Origin: Agelaius tricolor
Taxonomy: Eukaryota > Chordata > Aves > Passeriformes > Icteridae
NCBI GenBank assembly: GCA_023055355.1
Contig: JALJCS010000029.1
Coordinates: forward strand, 3,906,001 to 3,970,000
Reading direction: 5' to 3'
Length of the DNA: 64,000 bases
Shown here: positions 12,701 through 24,420 of the stretch, piece after piece
Position numbering within the stretch: position 1 is the stretch's first letter
Layout of the letters: each line of letters starts with the position of its first letter
Notes under the pieces: generated by a model
Told to the model about the DNA's origin: nothing
The model's database searches: none
The model's input: the letters and a program-made list of their open reading frames with translations, nothing else
Program-made: the position numbers and the translations under genes

Positions 12701-14745
12701 GAGCAAAAGAGGCAAAGAGGGAGAGAATGATGTAGATAACAGTGGCCTGGATGTAACACCTGGCATGAAGGCAGCAGCATGTGCCCAGGGGAGGTAGAAG
12801 TTGCACAGACTTGGACTCAGGGGTCTGAAAGGCAATGCTCTGTGTGCCCATAAACGCCCATTTTGCACCCTTAGGTGCAGAGCACGTTGTGTTTCTGAGT
12901 CTTTGGCTGGATTACAGCCCCAGCCTCGCGGTGCCGACGCTGTCTGTAAACTGCAGCGAGGTCTTCTGGTTAATAGCCTGGTTTTGGTCACTCAGGTGTT
13001 TCCATAGTTACTGGGCTTTTTATTTATTTTTGTGGGGTAACTGATGTTGTCATGGCAATTGTCATATTGTCAGGCCAGTTTTCATCTCTCAGTGGATGAA
13101 GGCTGAGGTTTCTTGGCTGGGATGAAGCCCAGCACGCCGGGCCACCGGGCTCAGGGTGACGCCAAGGCACTGGCAGAGAGAGTGGCACCACGTTGAGCTA
13201 TCCAGGGGATATTTATCTGTGCTGCAGACACAAAACTAGTCATGCCTCCCATTAAGCTTGGGAAATGTGCCAAGGAATTGAAGTGAGGGATCTTCCAGGA
13301 GGAATGAAAGCTCAGCAGCCTCTGTCCCAGGAGGAGCAGGCACAGTTTAGCAGTAATGATGAGGAGGGCTGCGTGGGCAGACAAGTGGGGTTATCGTGCC
13401 ATGGCAGGGCCAGAGGCACAAGGAAAGGGTGTAAAGTGGGTGTGGATCTGCATGCAGATCCCTCCACTGGCTCATCCAGCACTGCTCTGCCATACACAGA
13501 CACCCCGAGCCAGAGGCTGCATCCAAGTCGTCATCCTTAATGACCCTTGATGGACTTTTCTGCCATGGTTTTATCTAATTGCTTTTTGATTATTGCTGTA
13601 GTATGATGGATTCTGGTGTGAGGCTTAAGACAGTGGCTGCCAGGGTAGGAAAACATTATGGTTTGGCTGATGGTGTATTTACTTGTAAGAGGTCTGATCA
13701 AGAGGTCTGTGTGGTGGGAATCCCTCATTAATCTCAGGATTAAGCTGGGTGCTGAAAGCTGGATCCTATGCAGAGCTGGAGTCCTGAGCTGAGGCTGAGC
13801 TGTCATTTGTGGGGCAGGTGATGCCTCAGTGCTACAAGGCAGATCCTGGGGAGATGCCTGGAGGATCCTGATGTGGCCACATCCAGGATATCCCCCATGA
13901 TCTGCCCGTTTAACCTCCGTGGCCTCCCTGGAAGAGGAACAATTGCAGTCACTTGTCTCACAGAACTGCAGGAGGATAAACACATTCCAGACGTGAGGCA
14001 CTCAGAGGCAGCAGTAATCACAGCTCGTATCTGCACTTAAGATAGATGAGACACGGTGGCCTGATGTGGCAGAGGTCTCATGAGATCATCTGTCTATACA
14101 TCAGCAGCAAACCAGCAAAGGGACTCTGGGAGAAGTCTGGTATATTTGGGTATATTGATTCTCCCTGGCTCTTGGCAAGGCTTAAAACAAGAGGACAAAC
14201 ATCTGCAAAAATTATCCAGCTTGGAGAGGTGCTTGTCCCTGGGAAGGGGAGGCATCCTCCTGTCTCAGAGGTTTGTCCATCAAGCACCTTGCCTGCCATC
14301 TTCATCCTCCCTGGAAAGGAGGCAGAGGATATTTATAGGTTGGGCATCAGATCTGGAGCCCAGCTGGAAGGCACAGGGAGAAGGGGAATCCTCTTGGGTG
14401 GGAAAATCTCTGTCTGCTTTTGTTCTGCCTTGTTCCTCCCCTGATCAGCTGCACGTGCTGTGAGATTGCTCCCATTAGCCTGTCCTCATGTCACCTCATT
14501 AATGGAAGACCAGAGACCTGTGTCCTCTCCTGGCCCTTTTAGCAGGGAAACACCTCTCAGAGGGAGCAGATGGTTCGTGTAAGGCTCCTTCTGTGTTCAT
14601 CCTGGGTCTTGTGTCTCTGCTCTGCCTCTTTTCTGCTTCGGAGATTTGCTTTGAGCCAACATGAGTGGTGTGTCAAAGGAGGGAAGTGAGTGCTCCTGCT
14701 GTGTGATGGAGCTCAGAGCCCAGCCTGAGCTGCCAGCTCTGCATG

Positions 14746-14850
14746 GGATGGGGTGGGATGGGACAATGGGATGGGATGGGATGGGATAGGATAGGATAGG
14801 ATAGGATAGGATAGGATAGGATGGGTTTGGATGGGTTGGGTTGGGTTGGG
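14746..14850. repeat. GGGAT / GGATA pentanucleotide tandem array
   Basis: A run of GGGAT units changes to about eight near-perfect GGATA units (roughly 14785-14822) and then to GGTTT and GGGTT variants. The array is strongly G-rich on the + strand and C/T-rich on the other. It is a microsatellite with evolving unit types inside the NTM intron, not a telomere: TTAGGG is absent. Confidence 0.9.
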
Positions 14851-17800
14851 ATGGCCAACATGTTGTACATGCTGTCCCACCTCACTTTAGTGCATGTGTC
14901 CCTCCTGTCTTTTGATGTCTGGGTGACTCAACAAAGGTTCAACTGACACACTTGGTGGCCAAGCCCCTTGTCCTCCTTCCTAGAGGCAGTTGCAGGCCTG
15001 GGCTCCACTGTACTAACTGGAGCATTTCAACTGGCTCCAATCCTGTCGGCAGCTCAACCATCCCCTTGTTTACTGTTGAAATAATTACTGCTTTGCCATA
15101 ATATTAGCTCTGAGCCGTGACTCCATTACCATTATCGCCGGAATATTACCCATTTATTATCTCCCAGCAACCCTGGAAGATGAACACTAGGCTTCAGAGA
15201 CCAATTGTTTTACAACAGACAGGATCTTGGTGTGCATTGTTTAATGAGGTAAACTACATTATAGCCAGCATTAATTTGGCTCCGGTGCTCTCCACTAAAT
15301 CATTGTTAACCTGTAAATCTGCCACCACTTTTGATACTCCTTTAATCAATGTGTGCCAGACAGAGCAGCTGGGCAAAGGGTCAGCAGTGGTCCAGCTCTG
15401 CTTGTATCATGTAGGGTATACAAACAGGAGAAATAAATAGGGTGAAGTGGCCATGGAGAAGCAGGACTTTGGGATGGACACTGTTTTTTTTGTGTGGTTG
15501 TGGTGATGGAGGCAACTGGCATTGCCATGGGTTGCTTAAGAAGAATGTGGACCCATATGACCACCAGCAAGATCCTGACAGGGATCAGGGGAAATATTCA
15601 GTCTGTTGAGTGCCAGCAGCTTCTCTATCAGCTCCCATGGGAGAGGGATGTGGCCCAGCAGGGGACAGAATCTGGTGGAATCATTTCATGAGTTCCATGT
15701 TGTTCTTTTGCCAAGGAATGACTAAAACTTGGTTAGCATGACATGTGGGGAGCTTCTTTTAGCATTTCCCTTCCTGATGCACCCTAGTTCCTCCTGCTTG
15801 TTCAAAGCAATGGGAGATTATGTACTTTTATGTGTATAAAAGTAATATTTTTGGCTCTCTGCATGGTGGAAATGAACTCTTGGAGCTGATTTTGCATATT
15901 TGGCATAGATACCTCTAAAATATGCATCTTGGTACAAAAATAACAAGACCCCTTCCAGCTACAAATGAGGCAATGTCTTTCCCTTAAAAAAAGGTGGGGG
16001 GGGGAACCCTCTTGGTTTCAAGACATTCCCTAAATGCAGCTTTGCAATGTCACACTTTCCCAGTTTGCCAGAGGCAGAGAGGGATGTGCTCCTCATCACA
16101 GTTTGGGGAAGCAGCTGCCTGCTGCCCTAATAGGGGGCAAAACCAGGAAGCCCTGCCTGCACCCCCAGATTTTATCCTGTGTCTTGTCCTCTTGGTCCCT
16201 GACCACCTTTCCCACAAAGGTGCGACCCACTGAGGAGTTGCAAATGCCCTGATCTGTGCTCTGCATGGCATCTCCCTGCAGGAAGAATGGGATGTGTTAA
16301 TGGCGTGGTGGGACAAAGAGGACAAAGCCCAACACACCAGCAATGTCAGCTTTTTGTTGGATTTTCCTTCTCTTCTTTGCTGCTGAACACAACTCCCTGT
16401 TTCCCTGATAAATGCGTGGCTTTGTGTCGCTCCCTGCCTGGGACTCTCCTTTCATTCAGCTGGCCTGGGGAAGAGCAAGGGACAGGAGTGTCTGAGATTC
16501 CAGAGATCTCCACGCAAATTAAAACCTTTTATCAGCCCCTAATAGCTGTGCAAACTAATTATATTTGGGCCAAACTTTGCCAGCGACTCCCTTGAGGTAT
16601 TATTATAAAAATCTGAGCTGTGGAAATGCGTCCCCATTCTGTCAACACCAGGTCGCTCCAGCTATAGAAAACTCTGCTCTGGCTCCTTTTAGCTCCCGTG
16701 ATGTGCTTTGCATAAGCTGCTGCTGTTGTTTTCGGGAAGGAGAGAGCCTGGCTGGGCTGTGTCACACATGGCCCAGGTCTGCTGAGCCAAGGACAGGGCT
16801 GTGAGCCGGGTAATAGCACTGAAATATTTATTTGCACAAACCCTGCCTGCCTGGCTCAGTTTGTGGCCATCAACGTGGCTCTGGGGCTGTGGGTGCACAA
16901 GTGCTTCCATCCCTGGAGAAATGGGATGTGGTGATGAGGGGTGGGAAGGATGCTGGAGAGGTGGGGACGCTCAAACACAGCAGGCAGGGGATGGGAAAGA
17001 GCAGCCCAAGGAGAAAGCACATAAGGCTCTCTATGGATGTTTTTCCCAGTGCCAGTTCTTTGCTGGGTGTCTCCTTGTGGTTTTGGAGCTGATTTACACC
17101 CAAATTTGTTCCTTCTTTTTCCTGGCATCACCATTTGCTCCATTCCTTGCCTTATAACCTTGCTCCCAAGCTTGCACAGGGCAGGGCACCAAAGATAACC
17201 CCCATGTTCACCCACCCCCACTGTCCATACATGGAGGCAGCAGAGGGAAATGCTTTGAGCCAAACTTCCCAGAGGGAAGGAGGATTTTGCCCAGTGCCAC
17301 CATTCCCCCACCATCCTTGCACTCTTCCTGGGGCGCAGATTGCCAGCTAATGGGGTGGAGCTACTGCGAGCACTCTCCATTAATGGAGCAGAATATAAAC
17401 AGAATAAAGCCTTCATTTCCCGGGCTGTGATTTCATTATTAATATACTTTACAGTTCACAGGTTGTTCATTTGCTTCCATGTTTTCTCAGCTGGTGTAAT
17501 CTGCTGCGCAGAGTGAGAAGAGTCATAAAATTTCCATTTCCAGTTGAATGTGCGTCCAATTCGCCATGAAATGTTTCTCTCTGTCGTGAATATTAAGTGC
17601 CCGAGGAGTCAGTGGCCCTGGGATTAAGCAGGGCAGGTTGCCAGCCCCTCTCTGTGTCCCAGGGGTGCAAGAGAGAAGTGGCTGCAGGGAAGGAAAGGTG
17701 ACAAGGCAAAGTGGGGGGACTGAGGGAAAGACCACGTGGCAGAGGGAGGAAGAGGGAAAAGAGGAGGAGAGAAAGTGAGGATAGAAGGAAAGAGAGGAAA

Positions 17801-19949
17801 TTGAGTGGCAAAGAAGCTTTAAGGAGGGATGTGGTGGGGGTGAAGGATGCTCTGACAGGACTGACCTACACTCACCTCCTTGTTTCCCTGTCCCATCACC
17901 TTGACACTTGTCAGGGAAGATGCTGCACCAGTGTTTGCCCCAGTTTGTAAATCAGTTGTTGATGTCTGTGCTCGGTCACTGCCATGGGCCTCAGGGCTGT
18001 GCCCTTCCCCTGGCCTGAATATGGGAAGAAAAAGAGTCTGTTTGTCTCTGGTGAGGCTGAGAAATGCTGCTGTGCTTGTAAGGGCAAGGAGCTGGAGAGC
18101 CAGAGTGGCTCAGCTGCCCCGTACCAAGCTGGAGAACAACAGTGAAGTTACAGCCACGGAGCTGTAGCACCATTGCAGACACAGAAAAAGGGCTTTTCAC
18201 ATGAATTTGGGGAGAAAAAAAAATCATGTTCTGCTCATGTTAAACAGCCAGCAGGAAATTCGTTGCGTATTTAGGATATTTAATGGCTTGTAGACAAGCA
18301 ATGGGTTTCTGGGACAAGGAAGCAGAAATTTGGGTAGTTGTGGCAGGTGGCCATGCCCCGAGGCTGGGAAGGTGGTGGGACCAGCAGTGCCATGGAGGGG
18401 TGCCCACAGCTGCAGCGCCACTGGCAGTGGGCACATCTGGCTGTACATCTGGCACGTTGCTGCAGCTGGAGGTGGTGAGAAATGTGTGCCCTGGTTACCC
18501 CTCCCTGGCCTTGCAATAGAAGCACAGGACGTGGTGTCACTGCAGGGAAAGGGGACAAAAAGGGAAATCATGGTGGCGTGCCCAGGCTGTGGGGGTAACT
18601 TGGGTGCTACCCCAAGCTGATGGCATCGTTTCCTTCCGACTCTTTGCTGAAATTACTTCAGCCACAGCATTCCTCACTGCAGGGAAAAAAAATGCCTCTT
18701 CCTTTCCCATCTTCTCTCGGTCGAGTCAAGATAATAATAGTCTTTTTCTGATCCCCTGAACTTTCCCATCTGCTTGGTAAAACAATGGCAATTCTTTTTC
18801 CTCCTGGCCTCTCTCTCTGTCTTCCTCTCTTTTATTTTTATTCTCCTATGGTATAATTTAAAGCCAGAGCAATGCTGTAGCCCATGGGTTTTTCCCCTTC
18901 CTGTGACACACTGCTGTTATTTAAAATGGCATTTCCCTTGCAGAGCAATGCCTCTCGCTGCCCTCCCAGCTCCTGTAGCAGGGCCAATACCTACACAGAG
19001 ACCTGAGGAGGGGGTGATGGGCTCCAAGGAAGGGGCTCAGCCCAGCCTCCAGTCCCCCAGTCTCAGCCACCCAGCATCACACATCCCTGAAATTCCTGTC
19101 ACAACCACCTCATCCCCCTTCCCCAGACCCAGGGCATCCTCACCAGCCCCCCAGAGCCCCAAACCCATCCAACCCATCACCCCTGCATTTCCCTGGCTTC
19201 TCTCAATAAGCCACAATATTGTGAGTGATCCTGCAGAAATGGAGACATCAGTGCCATAAAACACAAGGGACAGAGCAAGGCCACTGGGCTGGAAAATAGC
19301 GTGTCTGAAAAAATAAAGACGGGATAAAGATGACGGAGAGGCGACAGCAAGTCTCACCCTGCCATGATTCAGATGACTCTGGGGGGTGAAGAGTGGTCAG
19401 GGGGTCCCAGGGGAGAAAGAGGGATGGAAAATATCCCCCATTTGCAGAAAGTTGTGGCAGCCACAGAGTCCGGGCTTGCCATGAGCTGTCTGCTGGGATA
19501 CGTGTGGAGAAGGGAAAGTTTCCCAGATCCCCATGACTTCTTGCCAGCTCTGGGGATGGATTTAGCCGGCACTTGATGCTTATTTTTTTACTCTAATGCC
19601 ATTATGCCACTTGCTTCCCATCTGAGGGATATTTCCCTAATGCGGCTGAAATACGGCTTAGCCGAGGTTACAGCCATTTAACGCTTTGCATTGCAATTGC
19701 TTCTTAAGAGCTTGTCCTGTGGAGAAAGCCTTGGGGTTTAAATTTCCAGACGGAGGGACCCTTCGGTCCTGGCTGCCAGCAGCTCTTTTTCACACAAATC
19801 CAGAGGAAAGCAGGGTGCCTCAAGTTTGGCAGGGGTTGGGAATGTTTTCTCCTGCACAGCAATGTGGTCACATGGAGTTGTTGGGAAGGAATGTGGTGGA
19901 TCTCCCATGGAATTTTTTAGGGTTCTTTGCAAAGCACCTGCAGATAAAC

Positions 19950-20059
19950 GACTTTTAAGCTAAAAACTCTTCACAATGGTGTTATAATGGATGGCTCAGG
20001 TGACTTGGCGGCTCTGCATAGCATCGGTGGGGTGAGCAGAGTGGGCAGGTGTCCCTGGA
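19950..20059. repeat. Direct duplication, copy 1 (110 bp)
   Basis: This segment begins GACTTTTAAGCTAAAAACTC and ends GGCAGGTGTCCCTGGA. It is nearly identical to 21941-22050, with 5 differences in 110 positions by eye, all transitions and no gaps. Flanking sequences differ, so the match is limited to this block. It may be a local duplication or two copies of an unrecognised short repeat. Confidence 0.9.
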
Positions 20060-21940
20060 GCAGGCAGGAGCAACCTTGGTTCTTGCTCTCCTTGCCAAGC
20101 CCTGTGCACCACAGCTTCTCCCAGAGCCAGCGAGGAAGCTGCCAGAAACGGGAAGAGCTCCAGAGGAGCCAAGTTGCGACAGGATTTAATGGAGGAGCAG
20201 CGTTCCCACAAACAGGATGCGTGTTTGAGTGATTTTCTCCAGCAGCATCTGTCGCTCTCCAACATCTTGGTAGCATTGCAACAAATTATTTAACCACTAC
20301 CCACTGTACCCCATCTGTTAGGCAGCCCCTCCACATGGATGGGCCCCTACTTCCCACCTTTCCAGAGGAACTCACCAGCGAAGGCTGAGCGCCAAACAAC
20401 AGGACAAATTAAATCAAAAGCGCAGCTTCGGCACCCAGGGGGAAAATGCACATCAGCTTTGACTTATTGCATGGTGCATGCTTACAAGAGAGAAGCAGCG
20501 GCTTTTGTCACTGCAAGGGGCCATGAAAAATGAATTAGAGCCACTGCTGGGAGAGGGCATGCAGGAGAATCTTTCATTCCAGCAACGCTGTCCTCTCTCA
20601 CCTTGGAAGCAGCTATGGGGGAAAAAACCACAGGGAGGAAGGAGGGGTAAGGAAAGGAAGGAAAGAGGACTTTGTGTTGGGTGCCTGATTGGATGCTCTG
20701 GGCTGTGGAAGAGACCATGGGAGGAAGAGTGGTGCCAGGAGCAGTGCTGGTGCTCGGGCAGGAGCTGCTGGGAGATGCTGTCTCCTCAGGAGCTCTCTGG
20801 AGAAGGCTTGGCTCTGTGGGAGCCTCGACATTGATTTTCATGTACCTTTTGCATTTGTTTTTGCAAGGAGGCAGAAAAGCTCCGTGGGAAGTGGCTCCAT
20901 GCCAGTCACAGCTTCTGCCAAGCATCAGTCCCTCCCAGTGTCACCACAAGGGTCACCCTTGCCTTTCCAGGGCCAAGGAGAAAGGGATTCAGCTCATGCT
21001 GGCAATAATGGGTGGGTGTCATTAAGAACAGCTGCCCTCTAACGAGCCCTGCACCCATCTTTGCTGCAAATCTGACACTATTTAAGGTCTTTGTGAACCG
21101 TAGCCATTGCTAATTTGCTCTAACAGGGTGACATGTGCCCTCTGGACCTTTTCCTGGGGTCCAGTGTCCTTACCAGCACCCCAGGAGGAGGCAGAGGCTG
21201 GGAGAGGCTGAAGACAGTCGCTGCCACTTTGCCGAGCCTTGAGCTGCCTCTGAGCTCTCCCTCACACTGAAATAAAAGAGCTCATTCTTTATTCGACTCA
21301 TTTACTCCTGAGTTAGAGCCTCGTTCAAGGGTGGTTGGTCCCTGAGTTGTTTTGTTTTGTTTCTTTAAATATTAATTTCCATAATCCATTTATTTCCCAA
21401 GGAACTACTTCTTGCAAACAAAAGGTTTAATGCTCCTCTTTTATTCCTGGTAACAAATAAGTTGTCTGAGACGTGCAAAAAACCTCGGCAGCAGCGAGCC
21501 GTGCGCGCCGGCTGATGCCACAATCCACACTAAGGATGGAGAGATGCATCCCTGAGGGATCACAGGTGCCACAGCAGCGTCTCCCTGGAGGTGCTCGCCC
21601 AGAGAGGGAGGGCAGCAAGCCAGGCCAACACTGGGAAGCCCCCACAACCCGGGATTCCAATCTTTTGCATGGAGGCGTCTCTGACATGCCTTTTTGAGAT
21701 GGAAGATTTGAGAGCCGAAGGCCAGGAAGCACAATAGAAGATAGACTGCTTGTACCTCATTGTCTGGAGAATAGATGGGCTGCAGGCTCCCGGAGAATAG
21801 GAGCTGCCACTCAGGTGGCTTTAATAGAACAGGCGGCAGATAGATTTCAATAAAAGAAATGAGTATAAATATTGTTAGCGGAGAATAGAGGGAAAGTGAA
21901 AAAGATCTTGTTTAACGAGTCACAGTGGGAAACTTTCAAG

Positions 21941-22050
21941 GACTTTTAAGCTAAAAACTCTTCACAATGGTGCTATAATGGATGGCTCAGGCAACTTGGC
22001 AGCTCTGCATAGCGTCGGTGGGGTGAGCAGAGTGGGCAGGTGTCCCTGGA
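21941..22050. repeat. Direct duplication, copy 2 (110 bp)
   Basis: Second copy of the block at 19950-20059, in the same orientation and 1991 bp downstream. A CR1 fragment begins about 30 bp after it. A short open frame starting MDGSG occurs in both copies, but it ends differently in each and is not a gene. Confidence 0.9.
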
Positions 22051-22078
22051 ATACCGCGGGGAAGGGCATGGCAGGGAG

Positions 22079-22215
22079 TCAGAGACTGGTTTGGGTTGGA
22101 AGGGACCTTGAAGATCATCTCATTCCTACACCCTGCCACAGACAGGGTCATCCCCCACTAGACCAGGTTGCTCAGGCCCCCAGTGCCTTGCTTTCGCTGT
22201 CCCTGGAGTTCATGC
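22079..22215 (-). mobile_element. CR1 LINE 3'-end fragment
   Basis: The + strand carries GGTTTGGGTTGGAAGGGACC, then TTGAAGATCATCTCATTCC, CACTAGACCAGGTTGCTCAG and CCCAGTGCCTTG. This is the reverse complement of a CR1 3' end. It is short and diverged. Confidence 0.8.
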
Positions 22216-23939
22216 CAATATATTGACCATGTGTGACCACTGAGTGACCATGGGATGTGGTGGCATCTGGAAGGTCTCTGCAGGTCACCTGTCCCTGTGA
22301 TGCCAGGGCTAGTGAGATTGTGGCATGTACCCACCTAATGGCAAATATCAGAGTTGTTGTGTGAGGTATGAGCCCCAGAGGTGATCTCAGGGATGCACTG
22401 AGCAAACAGAGCCACAAATGTGGGTCCTGACTTAGCTCTAGCTCTGCATTGAGCAAGAAGTTGAAGAACATTTCTTTCCTGCCTTTGTGATGGCTCCATG
22501 TTAGAATGTGCCTGTCAAAATCCCCATGTCCTTACCCTGTGGTCATGGGCAGCCAGAGATTGGCCCTTCAGAAATAGTCACCTGTGCTCATGTCAGCACA
22601 AAATCAGGCCTGGGCAGGTCCTCCATTGTATTTTGGAGCAAAATTCAAGGCACCCTCAGCTCACCTATGCCCCAGAAAGTTGGAAGGGGAAGAAAAGCCA
22701 CAGCACTACATAGCAACAGGCAAGGAGAGGCTCCCACAGCCCCAGGGAGGAGGGGACACTGATACCAGTGGAGAAGAAGGACTTTATGCCAAGGATTTTA
22801 TGGCCACCCCTCTCCTTCAAAACCTGTGCTGCCACGCACAAGGAGCAAAATTGGCTGTGAGAGTTCCCCAAATCCAACGTAATGAAGGGTCGGAGTAAGG
22901 AAAACATGATTTTTTTCTCTCTGTTTGATGACACCAGACACAAATGGTGATGGTTGCCACCCCGGGGGTGTGAGGATGAGGAGGGAGCTCAGACTGCAGC
23001 AGTGGAGTGAGCTCCTGCCAAGCTCCCACATCCCTGAGCACCGTGCAGTGCCAGGCAGCGAGTACAGCATCCCCTGGGGCTTTGCACAACATCAGGCCAT
23101 GGAAACATGCTAATTAACATGAAAAAGCATGTCAGAGGAGAGATTTCCCTCCTTGTCATCGGGAAACTTCAAAAACAGTGGCTTGGCCCTGTGTAAGCAC
23201 GACAGAGACTCTGATGTGCTGTGTGCCCGTTTCTGGGGAGACGGTCCCGCTTCTGAAGGGTTGTGAACATGGAGAACAGGAGGTGTGTACCCTGTACCTC
23301 ATGTAGGTGTGCTTCCTAAATGGATTGCTCAGCTAAGGGGGGGGTCACAGATAGAAATGGGCTTGAGCCTGCGGTTCAGGGATGCAATATTCACAAGAGG
23401 AGGAGAGGAGTTTGTCTGGGTCGATAGGGTAATCTTAAAAAAAATCATTTTTTGAATGATTGCGCTGGATGGTTTCCAGCAGGTTAATTATCCCTAATCT
23501 TTGTCCACTGGAGCATGGCATCTTCAAGCTGGCACAGTGGGGTTGAAAAGAGGGGCTGCACGGAGGAGAAGCTGCCCTAGCTGGGGTCATTCACCTGATC
23601 AAAAAAAAATGGGGAAGGGAATTTCAGAAATGCCTGAACTTTGTTCCTGTTGTGTTAATGAGCCATCAGGAGAGGGTAATAGTGGTTAATAAGAGCTGAA
23701 GAAGGTGCATCCCTCAGTTTGGCTGGGGCATGTACAGGTGGCAGCCTTAGCTCTTGTTTACTCACCCACCTGGGGCTGTGTCCTGCCTCCTTTGAGACAG
23801 ATTTGGGGCGATTTGGGGTGGTTCCTCTCCCACCTACTTCCCCCTCTGCTCTGATTCTACTAAATCTCCCATCCTGCTCCCATCCCAGCGGCACTTTTCC
23901 TCTCGCTGCTGCATGAAGGAGAGGTGAAGAGGGTCTCGG

Positions 23940-24420
23940 GTGCCAACAATTCTCTTATTACCTTTGTGTGCTTTATTTATTTACCATAAACTGTTATAGG
24001 ATGGCCATCAGCACCGCATCGGGGTGACGTTTGAAATATATGGCTCTCGGGTTTAGTGCGTCACTCGGAGCCGGGAGTCTGCACGATGTTAATTTTTATT
24101 GCCAGAAGTAGCCATAAATTGATAGTTGAGAATTGCTGTAGGGACTGTAATTAACTAGTTACTATTTCACCTCCAAAAGGAGCAATGTTTCACGCTCTTA
24201 CTTTTACTTATCTGGAATCAGCTGCTGTCAACATCCGCTGAAGCCCGTATAAAGATTTATAGACCTTGGAGGTAAATATTGACTAATGGGCAGCTTGGCT
24301 TAATGTTCACCTTGAAGGACAATAAATTGTGCTATTGATTGAAGTGAGATGTCAATATCTGCATTGTTGTAAACATTTTAATAAAATTATCTCCATAAAA
24401 TATTCTCTTTCTTTGGCTCA
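23940..24420. other. AT-rich unique island, candidate conserved non-coding element
   Basis: About 480 bp of AT-rich, non-repetitive sequence with homeodomain-like cores (TAATTA near 24150) and intact CpGs (GCACCGCATCGG, GTGCGTCACTCGG, AACATCCGC). It has no coding frame and no repeat signature, and it differs from the surrounding GC-richer DNA. In vertebrates this texture often marks deeply conserved regulatory DNA near neuronal genes. That is an inference; conservation cannot be tested here. Confidence 0.3.

Noticed and set aside
14746..14850. Interstitial telomere repeat
   Set aside because: Units are GGGAT, GGATA and GGGTT; TTAGGG is absent.
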